Positions 33,242-42,897 are shown, counted from the stretch's first letter. The stretch is 64,000 bases of DNA from JAFEBO01 sp050730655 (GCA_050730655.1 JBOHNL010000006.1:124001-188000); one strand, 5' to 3'. Made by a program: numbers and translations. The notes: a model not told the origin generated them from the letters alone.

Positions 33242-36165
33242 GCGTACGTGACCGTATTTTGCTTGTCGAAGATTCGCGCACGCAAGCGATCCAGCTGTCA
33301 GCGATGCTGACAAACGCCGGTTTCGGAGTGGTTCACGCACAATCGGCCGCGGCGGCCATGGAAGCGATCGGCCGCGAGATCCCGCGGCTCATCTTGATCG
33401 ACTACTACCTGCCGGGAACTCGGGGAGACGAGTTGTGCAAGCAGATCCGCATGCGGATCGACACGCGCCTCGTCCCGATCGTGATACTGACGGGCGATTC
33501 CGCTCAGCAGGTCGAACTCAGCGGTCTTGAGAGCGGAGCAGACGACTTTGTTGCGAAAACCGTGGACCATAAAGTGCTCCTCCTCCGGCTCCGAGCGCTC
33601 CTTTCAAAATCGCGGCCGCCTTGTGCGCCGTCGGTTTCTCAAGAAACCGTGTTACGTCAGGCCCGACTTCTCGCGGTCGACGACAGCAGCACCTATTTGA
33701 CATATCTCGTTGAGCAACTGCGCCCGGAATGCCAGTTTGTCGAGACCGCATCCTCAGGCAAGGAAGCGCTCGAGCGCCTGACCCGCGAGCAATTTGACTG
33801 CGTGCTCGTGGATCGCGTGATGCCGGGGATGGACGGGATCGAACTCTGCCGCCAGATAAACGCGATGGGCAACCGTTCGGAACAGTCGGTCATGGTTCTG
33901 ATGCTGACGGCGAAGGAAGACAACCTCAGCCTCGCGCAGGCGCTCGAGGCCGGGGCGGACGACTTTGTCGGCAAGTCCAGCGATGTCATCGTTGTCAAAG
34001 GGCGCATCCGTGCATTGCTGCGCCGAAAATTCTACGACGAAGAACATCGCCGACGGTTATCCGCCGAGCTGCACGCAAAGGAGTTGGAAACCGAACGCGA
34101 GCGCATGCATAAAGAGGCGGCCGAACTCGCGGCCCGTACACATTTGCTGTCCAGTGCTCTCTCGCATATTCCGCACCGCGTCTTCTGGAAGGATCGGGAT
34201 TCGGTCTATCTTGGTTGCAACGAGAACTATGCCCATGAAACGGGGCTCGACTCCCCCGATTTGATTGTCGGCAAATCCGATAGCGATCTTTCGCAGCCGG
34301 CCGAACAGGCCGACCGGGAAAGAGCCTCCGATCAACTTATTATCGGCAGCGGATTGCCGCTCTTGAATCGAGAGGAGCAGCTGCGTCGCGAAGACGGTAC
34401 TGTCCAGTGGCGCTTGTGCAGCAAAGTCCCTTTGAAAGATTCATCCGGTAACGTGGCCGGGCTGCTAGGCCTGTCTGTCGACATAACGGAGCAAAAGCAG
34501 GTCGAGGCGGATCTTCGGCGCGCCAGAGACGACGCCGAAGCCGGCACGCGGGCCAGAAGCGGTTTCCTGGCGAACATGAGCCATGAGCTTCGCACTCCGC
34601 TGAACGGCGTCATAGGAATGCTTGGGTTGTTGTTGGGTACGGAGCTGAGCACTCGGCAGCGGCGTTTGGCACAGGTGGCGAAGTACTCGGGCGATGCGCT
34701 TCTGGCGCTGATCAACGATATCCTGGACTTCTCCAAGATCGACGCCGGCAAACTGGAAATTTTGTTCGAAGACTTCGATCTACATCGGGCGTCCGAAGAT
34801 GTGGTCGCCATGCTTGCCCACCGGGCAGCCGACAAACACCTTGAAATTGCCTGCCACATTAACGACCAGGTGCCAACATGGGTGCGCGGAGACAGCAATC
34901 GCCTTCGCCAGATCCTGACCAACCTCATCAACAATGCCATCAAATTCACGGAGAACGGAGCCGTTGTTGTCGAGATAACCCCCGGTCCAAAACAGGACGA
35001 TAAAGTGCTGATTCGATTCGACGTGACCGACACAGGCGTCGGTATTGCCGCTGATAATTTGGGTCGCTTGTTCAAGGCGTTTTCGCAAGCGGACGCGGCA
35101 ACAACTCGCGCGTACGGAGGCACCGGGCTTGGCCTCGCCATATCAAAGCAGCTGGCGGAATTGATGGGTGGAAACGTGGGCGTCAACTCCAGTCCAGGAA
35201 AGGGATCAACGTTCTGGTTTACCGTTGCCTTTGATTTGGTTGATGATTCACAACACGCCAGAGTTCCTCTACGCATCAACCCGAAAGCGCTGCGGATTCT
35301 GGCCATAGATGACAACGAGAGACAGCGAAAGGTTCTTGAACAGCAGATCGCAGGCTGGGGAATATCCGTGGCGACCACCGGTAGTGGTGCTCGTGCTCTG
35401 GAAATGCTTGGTAAGGCGGCCGCGACAAAGCATCCGTTCGACCTGGCGATTGTCGACAGCGACATGCCGGAAATGGACGGTTACAAGCTTGCTGGAGCAA
35501 TCCGATCCGATCCGCGGTTGAAACACACGGCGCTGATCATGCTTCTACCAATTGACGAATCCGCGGACCCCGAGCGGTTGTCCAAGCTGGGAATCTCAAG
35601 TCACATCGCCAAGCCAGTGCGGCAATCTGAACTGTTTGACACAATTGCCGACGCCCTGGGCAAACCAACCGATGGCGCGCTGCCGCGCTTCTCCAATATA
35701 TCGGTGACGAAGTTGCAAACACCAGGCAGCGACCCGAACAAGCCGCAGGAAACGCTCCAGATACTTGTCGCGGAGGACAACGAGATCAACCAACTGGTGG
35801 TGCGTGAGATTCTGCAAACGTCGGGTTATCATTGCGACATGGCCGAAAACGGGCAAAAGGCAATTGGTGCGGTTCGCCAAAAGAATTATGATCTGGTGCT
35901 TATGGATTGTCAGATGCCGGTCCGGGACGGTTTCGATGCCACGCGAGAAATTCGCAAGCTGGAGCAAGCCGGACTCGTCGTCTCGAATCACGGTCGGAGG
36001 CTGCCCATCATCGCGCTGACCGCCAGCGCCATGCGCGGGGATCGGGAGCAATGCCTCGAGGCAGGGATGGATGACTATTTGAGCAAACCGATCGATCCAA
36101 AGCACCTTCTCGAGACGATTCGCCGCCTTTCGCGCTTTCATCCGGACGTGAGAGAAGCTGCGTAG
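33238..36165 (+). CDS. Hybrid sensor kinase REC-REC-PAS-HisKA-HATPase-REC-REC
   Basis: A 975-residue soluble kinase from the ATG at 33238. Two N-terminal receivers (6-122, acceptor in LILIDYYLPG; 143-262, acceptor in VLVDRVMPGMDG), a short coiled coil, a PAS domain (300-425, VFWKDRDSVYLGCN), HisKA with phospho-His about 448 in NMSHELRTPLNGVIG, ATPase core (LINNAIKFTENG, DTGVGIAADN, GGTGLGLAISK), then two C-terminal receivers (690-805, acceptor in AIVDSDMPEMDG; 835-965, acceptor in VLMDCQMPVRDG). No membrane helix. It ends the che operon, overlapping cheB by ATGA, and may integrate signals from CheA. Confidence 0.94.
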   Translation: MSVRDRILLVEDSRTQAIQLSAMLTNAGFGVVHAQSAAAAMEAIGREIPRLILIDYYLPGTRGDELCKQIRMRIDTRLVPIVILTGDSAQQVELSGLESGADDFVAKTVDHKVLLLRLRALLSKSRPPCAPSVSQETVLRQARLLAVDDSSTYLTYLVEQLRPECQFVETASSGKEALERLTREQFDCVLVDRVMPGMDGIELCRQINAMGNRSEQSVMVLMLTAKEDNLSLAQALEAGADDFVGKSSDVIVVKGRIRALLRRKFYDEEHRRRLSAELHAKELETERERMHKEAAELAARTHLLSSALSHIPHRVFWKDRDSVYLGCNENYAHETGLDSPDLIVGKSDSDLSQPAEQADRERASDQLIIGSGLPLLNREEQLRREDGTVQWRLCSKVPLKDSSGNVAGLLGLSVDITEQKQVEADLRRARDDAEAGTRARSGFLANMSHELRTPLNGVIGMLGLLLGTELSTRQRRLAQVAKYSGDALLALINDILDFSKIDAGKLEILFEDFDLHRASEDVVAMLAHRAADKHLEIACHINDQVPTWVRGDSNRLRQILTNLINNAIKFTENGAVVVEITPGPKQDDKVLIRFDVTDTGVGIAADNLGRLFKAFSQADAATTRAYGGTGLGLAISKQLAELMGGNVGVNSSPGKGSTFWFTVAFDLVDDSQHARVPLRINPKALRILAIDDNERQRKVLEQQIAGWGISVATTGSGARALEMLGKAAATKHPFDLAIVDSDMPEMDGYKLAGAIRSDPRLKHTALIMLLPIDESADPERLSKLGISSHIAKPVRQSELFDTIADALGKPTDGALPRFSNISVTKLQTPGSDPNKPQETLQILVAEDNEINQLVVREILQTSGYHCDMAENGQKAIGAVRQKNYDLVLMDCQMPVRDGFDATREIRKLEQAGLVVSNHGRRLPIIALTASAMRGDREQCLEAGMDDYLSKPIDPKHLLETIRRLSRFHPDVREAA

Positions 36166-36600
36166 CCGCGGCATCCTGCTTGTGGCTGTCGAGTTCTCGT
36201 TTCTCCCCAGGTCGTACTCACGCACGCTACTCACCTGGTTTGGGATGATGACATATGCCGCCCACTGAATCGCAATCCTCACCGGGGGCGCTTTGCTGAG
36301 AAGTTGGGTGGTTCTCTAAGAGGAGAAGGATTATTTCCGCCTGAACTTCGTTCGATTCAGTTCTGATCCTGAGACGCGATCAAAGCAGCCGCATGCAGAT
36401 TAAAGCTGCGACATCTCTTCTTAACGCATCATCTCAGTTTGTATAAAAGAGCGCACGAATCGCTTTTCTCTGAAAGAATGTTTCCATTCCGTTAAGAAAT
36501 GTTGCCGAAAGGTGGCCAATTCACCGGACTTTGGTCGAAGGTCGTTATGGCGTACTTTTTGACATGTGATACGGAAGAGCCTGCAAAAGGGGAAGCTCCA
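36166..36600. other. Intergenic region downstream of the kinase operon
   Basis: About 435 bp, A/T-richer to the right. A weak imperfect hairpin CCAGGT/ACCTGG near 36208-36238 is followed by TTT and could end the operon. Upstream of the next small gene there is AAGGGGA. No other feature is recognised. Confidence 0.4.
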
Positions 36601-36843
36601 ATGAACAGAAAGTCATCCATGCAAACACAATCCAACCGTACTTCTGAGATGACCGGCGCGGTTCACGCTTCGCGTAAAGTTACGAATGTCACCGCAAGTC
36701 ATCGCGAGCTGGTGCTTGGCGAAACGACGATCAAGGCTCTCAATACCATTTGTGACCTCTTACGAACGCAGCACAATCGAATTAAGAATCTCGAGTCACA
36801 TGGCAACAAGTCGAATGCTCTAAGGATTCGTCGGGCAGCATGA
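36601..36843 (+). CDS. Small hypothetical protein
   Basis: An 80-residue hydrophilic protein (MNRKSSMQTQSNRTSEMTGA, later TTIKALNTICDLLRTQHNRI). The ATG at 36601 is preceded by AAGGGGA. The C-terminal half is predicted helical; the ends are basic and disordered. No known family. It follows the chemosensory operon in the same direction with a 435-bp gap. A longer frame from 36499 is possible. Confidence 0.45.
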   Translation: MNRKSSMQTQSNRTSEMTGAVHASRKVTNVTASHRELVLGETTIKALNTICDLLRTQHNRIKNLESHGNKSNALRIRRAA

Positions 36844-36993
36844 AAGCTGATTGCCGTGGTTGAGCACGGGAGAAACTCAAAACCATATGGGTCATGACTA
36901 GGTTTTGTTTGACGGATGCAATGTACGGCGCACGTTCGGTTGCGCGATGAGGAAAGAGATGTCAGACTGCGGCTTCCGGCAAGGAGGCCGAAC

Positions 36994-37605
36994 ATGGGAA
37001 GAGGCGACAGCAGCGATGCGCAGTGGAAGTTGATCGAGCCGTTGCTTCCGAAGCAGAAGCGCGGCGGGAAGTGGAACGATCACCGCTTGATGTTCGACGG
37101 CATCTTGTGGGTCCTGCGCACCGGCGCGCCGTGGCGCGATCTGCCCGGTATGGCAAGTGGCAGAGCGTGTACGACCGATTCAGTCGTTGGAAGAAGGATG
37201 GAACGATCGACAGGATCCTCAAGGCGCTGCGCATCCGGCTGGACAAGAACGGCTACATCGATTGGGATCTCTGGTGCGTGGACGGCAGCAATGTCCGGGC
37301 TTCACGCTCCGCTGCGGGCGCTTCAAAAAAGCAGAGGAGAACCCCAAGACCACGCATTGGGTCGCTCGCGAGGCGGCCCCGACGAGGAGCGGGGATCAAA
37401 GTTCCACTTGGTCGTTGACGGTCACGCCATTCCGCTCGCCGCCGTCGTCAGCGCGGGCCAAACGCACGAATCCACCAGGTTCATCGAGCTGATGGAGAAG
37501 GTGCGGCCGCCGCGATGGATCGGCTGGCCGCTGCAGGCCGCGGGTGACAAGGGATATAGCTATCCGAACGTGCGTCGATGGCTGGCAAAGCGGGGAATCC
37601 AACAG
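36994..37605 (+). pseudogene. IS5-family transposase remnant, frameshifted and 3'-truncated
   Basis: Starts MGRGDSSDAQWKLIEPLLPK after a clear AAGGAGG, then GILWVLRTGAPWRDLPG. The match leaves this frame near 37148 and continues in another as RYGKWQSVYDRFSRWKKDGT, IDWDLWCVDGSNVRASRS; near 37325 it shifts again through AEENPK and returns to the first frame for HALGRSRGGPDEERGSKFHL and AVVSAGQTHESTRFIELMEK. The DDE residues are split across frames. After KGYSYPNVRRWLAKRGIQ the usual C-terminal part (the last catalytic Glu region) is missing. The element is dead. Confidence 0.88.
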
Positions 37606-37639
37606 GTAAGTGTCTCGGCGAACGCAAGCCGCCGGGCTG

Positions 37640-38325
37640 CATCGTGGCGTTGACTGCATCAGTTTGTGCTGTTTCTGCGGCTAGCGTCTGGAGAGCCGCC
37701 GTTGTCGCCGCCTCTTGTTGAATCAGATTTGCACCGGCGATCGCGGCAGCTTTCTACCTCTCCGCAGCAGCCGTGGCAAGCACTGCATCTCTGACCTTTG
37801 TTTCCGCGTCAACGGTCTGCAGCATCTGCTGTATTCGGGCCCCAGATTTCGTGGAATCAAGAGTGTTTCGCGCCTCAGCGGTGGCAACGATCGCTGCTTG
37901 CAGCTTCCCTTCGGCCTTTGCAATGTTCACCGCTTGAGTAAGGTGGGCTTGGGATACAGCAGGCGTCTTCGCTTCCTCTGCGGCAGCGGTTGCTTGAATC
38001 GCTTCTTTGAGTTTTTAGCTCGGCATCCAGCGCTTTCGACGCCGCCTTTGCGATCTCTTTGTTTCCGGGAGATACAAAACCCTGTCGTTGAATCACTCCG
38101 AGTTCTGCCTCAGCAAGCACCAACCTCTTCGTGGCTTCAATTTGCTTTCCGCGGGCTTCAAGAAGAGTTCTTTGGGCTTGAACAACCCCTTGGACGGGTA
38201 GCGCCGCCGCCTGATCAACGGCACGCCTTGCCTTTTCCTCCAGTTGCTTCGCAGCCTCGACCGCCTCAGCTGCCTTGGCCACATCTTCCAGCTGGGTGGC
38301 AGAGACGCTACTGACGAGCTCCCTC
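37640..38325 (-). pseudogene. Fragment of an Ala/Glu-rich coiled-coil protein
   Basis: On the minus strand the sequence LEDVAKAAEAVEAAKQLEEK, VVQAQRTLLEARGKQIEATK, RLVLAEAELGVIQRQGFVSP gives way near 38010 to another frame (KEAIQATAAAEEAKTPAVSQ, LQAAIVATAEARNTLDSTKS) and meets TAG at 37754-37756 before LIQQEAATTAALQTLAAETA. The heptad-like Ala/Glu/Gln pattern is that of a long helical rod. It lacks both ends, so it was cut from elsewhere or from the middle of a gene during IS activity. It does not clearly continue the outer-membrane channel gene next to it. Confidence 0.55.
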
Positions 38326-38550
38326 CTGGTTGTGGCGGACGGCATCCTTGACCAAACCCGTGAGGACCGGATCCTGGAATGTCTTCCACCAGGGATCGGA
38401 TGTCTGGGTGTCGGGCACGTGGAACGCCGGATTCCGAAAGGCTGAAGGCACTTCAATCTCAAGACGCCCGTAGTCCGAACCGACCGCGCTGCACGAGGCG
38501 AGGAACACGAACGACACGAGCATCAGCAAGGACCGCATTGAGCCTGTCAT
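38308..38550 (-). pseudogene. Truncated outer-membrane efflux lipoprotein (OprM/NodT type)
   Basis: An 80-residue remnant. It starts MTGSMRSLLMLVSFVFLASC with a lipobox LASC, then VPSAFRN, DPWWKTFQDPVLTGLVKDAV and RHNQE, the exact beginning of OprM-like channels, which normally run to about 470 residues. After RHNQE the homology ends and the frame closes within four codons. Its start overlaps the RND pump stop as ATGA, so it was the third gene of an adaptor-pump-channel operon, cut by the rearrangement that left the IS5 remnant. Confidence 0.75.
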
Positions 38551-41500
38551 GCGAGCGTCTCCTCGGGCTGGGCGGCTGCGGCCGCGGGTTGACTCCATCC
38601 GGCAGGCCTCACGCGGAACCAGATGGCGTAGAGCGCGGGAAGGAAGACGAGCGTCAGCACAGTGCCAACTGCGGTGCCTCCGATCAGCACATAGGCCATA
38701 GATCCCCAGAACACGGAATGCGTGAGCGGAATGAAGGCGAGGACGGCCGCGAGCGCGGTCAGGATGACGGGGCGCGAACGTTGGACGGTGGCCTCTATGA
38801 CCGCGTGATAGGGATTCAGGCCGTCCGCTTGATTGGTGTGGATCTGGCCGATCAGGATGAGTGTGTTCCGCATCAGAATGCCCGACAGGCCGATCAGACC
38901 GAGAATGGCGTTGAACCCGAACGGCTGATGGAAGATGAGCAGCACCGGCACAGCGCCGATGAGTCCGAGCGGGCCCGTCAGCATCACCATCCACATGGCC
39001 GACAACGAGCGCACCTGCACCACGATGACGCCCAGCATGAGCAGCAGCATGATCGGGAAGAGCGGCGCGAGTGCTGAGTTGGCCTTCTGCGCCTCCTCGA
39101 TCGATCCTGCCATCTCGATGCGGTACCCCTGCGGCAGCGATTCTCGAAGGGGAGCGAGGCTGGCCCATATCCGGGAGGAGACATCCGGCGGCTGGGTGGT
39201 TTCAATATTGTCGCCGCGCACGGTGATGGTGGGAATGCGATCCCGCCGCTTGATGAGCGGGTCTTCCGGTTGGATGTCCACTCGTCCGATCTGGCTGAGT
39301 GGAATCGGCTTGCCCTGGCTGGTCGTGAGTGTGAAGTTCTCCAGTTGCGCCGGGTCCAATCGCTCTGAGCCGGCACTCCTCGCGACGACGTTCACGGCCC
39401 GAATGTCCTCGCGAACCTGGGTGATGGTCTGACCACTCAGGAGAAACTGCAGCTGCTGGGCCGCTTCCTGGGGCGACAGCCCGATCAGCTGGAGTCGCTC
39501 TTGGTCCAGCACGAAGTGCAGTTGGGGAACCCGTTCGCCCCAATCCACATTCACCGTGCGCATGTCCGGATCGTCGCGCATGATCGCCTCGACGCCGCGC
39601 GCGATGTCACGGAGCCGGGCTGGATCCGGGCCCGTCACGCGGAACGCAACGGGAAAGGGAGAGTAGGGCCCAAACACCAACTGTGTCGCGCGCATGCGAG
39701 CCTCCGGCGCCAGACCATCGGCGGCCGCCTGGCGCAGGCGCACTTTCAGATCATCCCGCGCCTGTGCACTCGGCGTCAACACGACGATCTTCGCGAAGGA
39801 CGGATCGGGAAGCTCCGGGTTGTAGGAAAAGAAGAACCGTGGCGCGCCCGCTCCGACATAGGTTGTCACGATTAACGCTTCGGGTTGCGCCGACAGCCAC
39901 GCTTCAACCTTCCGTGCCGCTCCGCTCGTGGTCTCGATGCTGGTTCCCAATGGAAGCTGGACCTCGACCAGCAGTTCCGGCCGGTCCGAGTTCGGAAAGA
40001 ACTGCTTCTTCACGACCGCCACGCCCCCGCCGGCCAGGAGGAACATCCCCACCACAACTCCCGCGACCATGTACTTCTTCCTCACGCACGACGCGACCAG
40101 CCGGCGAAGCCGTTGGTATCCTGGAGTGGCGTAGATTCCTGCATGACCTCCCTTGACGGCTTTGATTTCCGGGAGGAGCTTCACGCCAAGGTACGGCGTG
40201 AATACGACCGCCACGATCCATGAGGCGATCAACGAGAAGCCGACAATCCAGAAGATGTTCCCGGCATACTCGCCCGCGGTCGAACGTGCAAACCCGACGG
40301 GCAAGAACCCAATGACGGTGACGAGCGTCCCGGCGAGCATGGGTGCCGCGGTGTGGCTCCACGCATAAGCTGCGGCCCGGATGCGATCCATTCCCTCCTC
40401 CATCTTCACCACCATGGACTCAATGGCGATGATGGCATCGTCCACGAGCAGTCCAAGCGAGATGATGAGCGCACCCAGCGTGATCCGGTCAAACACCCGA
40501 TCCGTGATCATCATGATCACGAAGACGGCGCCCAGGGTCAGCGGAATTGCCGCCACGACGACGATACCGACCCGCCATCCGAGACTGAGCAGACTGACCA
40601 GCATCACGACGCCGACCGCCATTGCGAACTTGATCATGAACTCATTGACCGCCGAGTCGATGTTGACCGCCTGATCGGTGATCTTGTTCAGGCTGACTCC
40701 CAACGGCAGGTCGGAGGAGATCCTGTCCCCTTCGACGCGTAGGGCGTTGCCCAACTCCAGCCCGTTCCAGCCATCCTTCATGACCACGCTCAGCAACAGG
40801 GACGGCTCCCCATTGTGACGAATCACGAACGTTGCCGGGTCTTCGTAGCCCCGCGTGATCTCCGCAATGTCGGCGAGCTTGAAGCTCTGCTGTCCGGCCA
40901 CGATGGGAGCGTTGCGGATCGCATCGGTATCGGTATACGCCCCGTCGAGGCGGACAAACACTTGCGCGCCGTCCGTGTCAATCGATCCCGCGGGAGTCAC
41001 AGCGTTCTGTCGCGTCAGAGAGGAGAAGACGTCCGCGGGCGAGATGCCCAGCATCGTCAGCCGCGAGTAGGACAGCTCGACGAATATCCGCTCCTGCTGC
41101 TCCCCGACGATGTCCACCTTCTTGACTCCCGGCACGTGGAGGAATCTCTGGCGGAGTTCCTCGGCAATGCGGGTGAGTTTGCGCGGCGGCATACCCGGAG
41201 CTTCGACCGAGTAGAGCGCGAACGAAACGTCCGAGTATTCGTCGTTGACGAAAGGCCCAATCGCACCCTGCGGGAGCTTGCTCGCCTCATCTCCTAGCTT
41301 TTTGCGCGCCTGGTAGAACTGCTCGGGAACTTCCTTGGGCGGAGTCTTGTCGAGGAGTTGCAGCGTCATCAGGGCCAAGCCGGGGCGCGTGATGGTTTCA
41401 ACGCGGTCGTACCAACGGAGTTCCTGAAGCCTCTTCTCCAGCGGCTCGGCGACGAGATCCTGCATCTCCTGGGCGGTCGCGCCGGGCCACACCGCAGTCA

Positions 41501-41648
41501 CCGTGAGCACCTTGATGGTGAAGGACGGGTCTTCGGCCCGTCCCAGCTGCGCATAGGCATAGATGCCCGCACACGCTGACGCGATGATGAGGAATAGCGT
41601 GATCGCTCGTTCCCGCACCGCCAGCGCAGAGAGATTAATGCCCCGCAT
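38547..41648 (-). CDS. RND efflux pump, inner-membrane transporter
   Basis: A 1033-residue proton-driven RND pump with the duplicated architecture: N-terminal helix (ITLFLIIASACAGIYAYAQL), large periplasmic loop, TM2-6 with the proton-relay acids in ISLGLLVDDAIIAIE, TM7, a second loop and TM8-12 (RNTLILIGQIHTNQADGLNP, VILTALAAVLAFIPLT). It resembles HAE1-like drug pumps. The ATG at 41648 (MRGINLSALAVRERAITLFL) overlaps the adaptor gene by 14 bases. Its outer-membrane partner gene is truncated, so the pump would need a channel encoded elsewhere. Control is probably by the upstream MarR. Confidence 0.95.
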   Translation of the reverse strand: MRGINLSALAVRERAITLFLIIASACAGIYAYAQLGRAEDPSFTIKVLTVTAVWPGATAQEMQDLVAEPLEKRLQELRWYDRVETITRPGLALMTLQLLDKTPPKEVPEQFYQARKKLGDEASKLPQGAIGPFVNDEYSDVSFALYSVEAPGMPPRKLTRIAEELRQRFLHVPGVKKVDIVGEQQERIFVELSYSRLTMLGISPADVFSSLTRQNAVTPAGSIDTDGAQVFVRLDGAYTDTDAIRNAPIVAGQQSFKLADIAEITRGYEDPATFVIRHNGEPSLLLSVVMKDGWNGLELGNALRVEGDRISSDLPLGVSLNKITDQAVNIDSAVNEFMIKFAMAVGVVMLVSLLSLGWRVGIVVVAAIPLTLGAVFVIMMITDRVFDRITLGALIISLGLLVDDAIIAIESMVVKMEEGMDRIRAAAYAWSHTAAPMLAGTLVTVIGFLPVGFARSTAGEYAGNIFWIVGFSLIASWIVAVVFTPYLGVKLLPEIKAVKGGHAGIYATPGYQRLRRLVASCVRKKYMVAGVVVGMFLLAGGGVAVVKKQFFPNSDRPELLVEVQLPLGTSIETTSGAARKVEAWLSAQPEALIVTTYVGAGAPRFFFSYNPELPDPSFAKIVVLTPSAQARDDLKVRLRQAAADGLAPEARMRATQLVFGPYSPFPVAFRVTGPDPARLRDIARGVEAIMRDDPDMRTVNVDWGERVPQLHFVLDQERLQLIGLSPQEAAQQLQFLLSGQTITQVREDIRAVNVVARSAGSERLDPAQLENFTLTTSQGKPIPLSQIGRVDIQPEDPLIKRRDRIPTITVRGDNIETTQPPDVSSRIWASLAPLRESLPQGYRIEMAGSIEEAQKANSALAPLFPIMLLLMLGVIVVQVRSLSAMWMVMLTGPLGLIGAVPVLLIFHQPFGFNAILGLIGLSGILMRNTLILIGQIHTNQADGLNPYHAVIEATVQRSRPVILTALAAVLAFIPLTHSVFWGSMAYVLIGGTAVGTVLTLVFLPALYAIWFRVRPAGWSQPAAAAAQPEETLA

Positions 41649-42783
41649 GGGGCACCGCCTTTTCGTCGGGGGGGGCGGCCGGGGTGACGACTTGTCCTTC
41701 GTGCAGAAGGTGCGCGCCGAGCGCCACCACGTTCTCTCCGGCCTCGATCCCGCGGGAGATGGTGATTTCCTCCTTGCCGATCGAGGCAACTTGCACGGAG
41801 CGGAAGGCCACTTCCGACCTGCCGTTCACGATCCAGACGCCCGGCTCCCACACCCCGCTCCCGCGATCGGTTACCGCCCCGACGGGCACCACGACGGGCC
41901 TGTTCCCGGAGACTTGATTGGCGGGGAATGCGATGGTGACGGTCGAACCGAGCGGGGGGTGGGGGGCGTGGGGGGGCGACGCGGCTTCACCTTCGAGTAC
42001 GAAGCGCGCCTCAAAGGTCCGGCTCGCCGGGTCCGCCGCATCGGAGAGTTGGCGCAGCCGCGCCTGATGCACCTGATCCTGCCCATACAGCCGCGCCAAG
42101 GCGGTTGTTCCGAGAGCAGGTCGCACGCCTTCGGGCAGGTTGATCACCGCCTCGCGGGGGCCGTCGTGCGCCAACTGGATCACGGTTTCCCCCGCGGCCA
42201 CGACCTGGCCCGGTTCGCTCAACGTCCGGACAATCACCCCATCAGCATCAGCCCGCAGCACGGCGTACTCGCTGGAGTTGTGGCTGACTCGTGCCTCGGC
42301 CTCCGCCGCTTCCAGCGTCGCCTTGGAGACGTCCAGTTCCGCCCGGGCCGCGTCATACCCCAGACGCGATACCCCACCAGATTCGACCGCCCCAGCAAAC
42401 CTCGCCTCATCCGCCTTGGCACGCACGTATCTAGCTCGGGCCGCCACGACCTTTGCTTGCTGCGCGGCAAGGGCGAGTTCGAGATCCCGGGGATCGAGCC
42501 GCATCAGGATCTGACCCTTTTGGATCCGCTGTCCAACATCGACAGCTCGTTCCAGGATTTTGCCCCCGACTCGAAAGCCCAGGTTGCTCTGCACGCGGGC
42601 TTCCACGACCCCAGTGAAGGTTCTGCCATTCGTGCCGGCTGCCTTCGCTTGGACGACCTGCACCTTCGGAGACCGCAGTCGCGGATCGTCTGCTGGCGAC
42701 TTCGAGCACCCGCCCGCGATCAACGCCGCTGTCAGGCATCCTGCGAGCAGACCAATCCCCACCCGTTGCTTCCGCGGGCTCAT
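41635..42783 (-). CDS. RND efflux adaptor (membrane fusion lipoprotein)
   Basis: A 382-residue periplasmic adaptor from the ATG at 42783 (AGGAG upstream). Lipoprotein signal: VGIGLLAGCLTAALIAGGC. Lipoyl and hairpin parts: FTGVVEARVQSNLGFRVGGK, VGQRIQKGQILMRLDPRDLE, a coiled-coil hairpin (LAAQQAKVVAARARYVRAKA), then LRADADGVIVRTLSEPGQVV and beta-barrel strands. The C-terminus is His-rich (AVPHAGH). It bridges the pump and an outer-membrane channel. Two parts coded by long G-runs on the plus strand give proline stretches (ASPPHAPHPPLG, TPAAPPDE). Confidence 0.93.
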   Translation of the reverse strand: MSPRKQRVGIGLLAGCLTAALIAGGCSKSPADDPRLRSPKVQVVQAKAAGTNGRTFTGVVEARVQSNLGFRVGGKILERAVDVGQRIQKGQILMRLDPRDLELALAAQQAKVVAARARYVRAKADEARFAGAVESGGVSRLGYDAARAELDVSKATLEAAEAEARVSHNSSEYAVLRADADGVIVRTLSEPGQVVAAGETVIQLAHDGPREAVINLPEGVRPALGTTALARLYGQDQVHQARLRQLSDAADPASRTFEARFVLEGEAASPPHAPHPPLGSTVTIAFPANQVSGNRPVVVPVGAVTDRGSGVWEPGVWIVNGRSEVAFRSVQVASIGKEEITISRGIEAGENVVALGAHLLHEGQVVTPAAPPDEKAVPHAGH

Positions 42784-42897
42784 GATTCCTCTCCTGTGAT
42801 TGGCGATGGGATGACGCCATGCCCGCCAAAGCACATCGCGGAGTCGAAGGTGAGCATGTGGAGTGGGACAAAGGTCAAGGGGGTGCTCCGAGTCGTT

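Noticed and set aside
34332..35465. 377-codon frame antisense to the hybrid kinase
   Set aside because: It is rich in Ser and Arg, has no family features, and the opposite strand encodes clear kinase and receiver motifs.
37640..38325. Coiled-coil fragment as the continuation of the OprM-like channel
   Set aside because: The expected channel sequence after RHNQE is missing, and the fragment has a uniform Ala/Glu heptad pattern rather than the TolC fold repeats.
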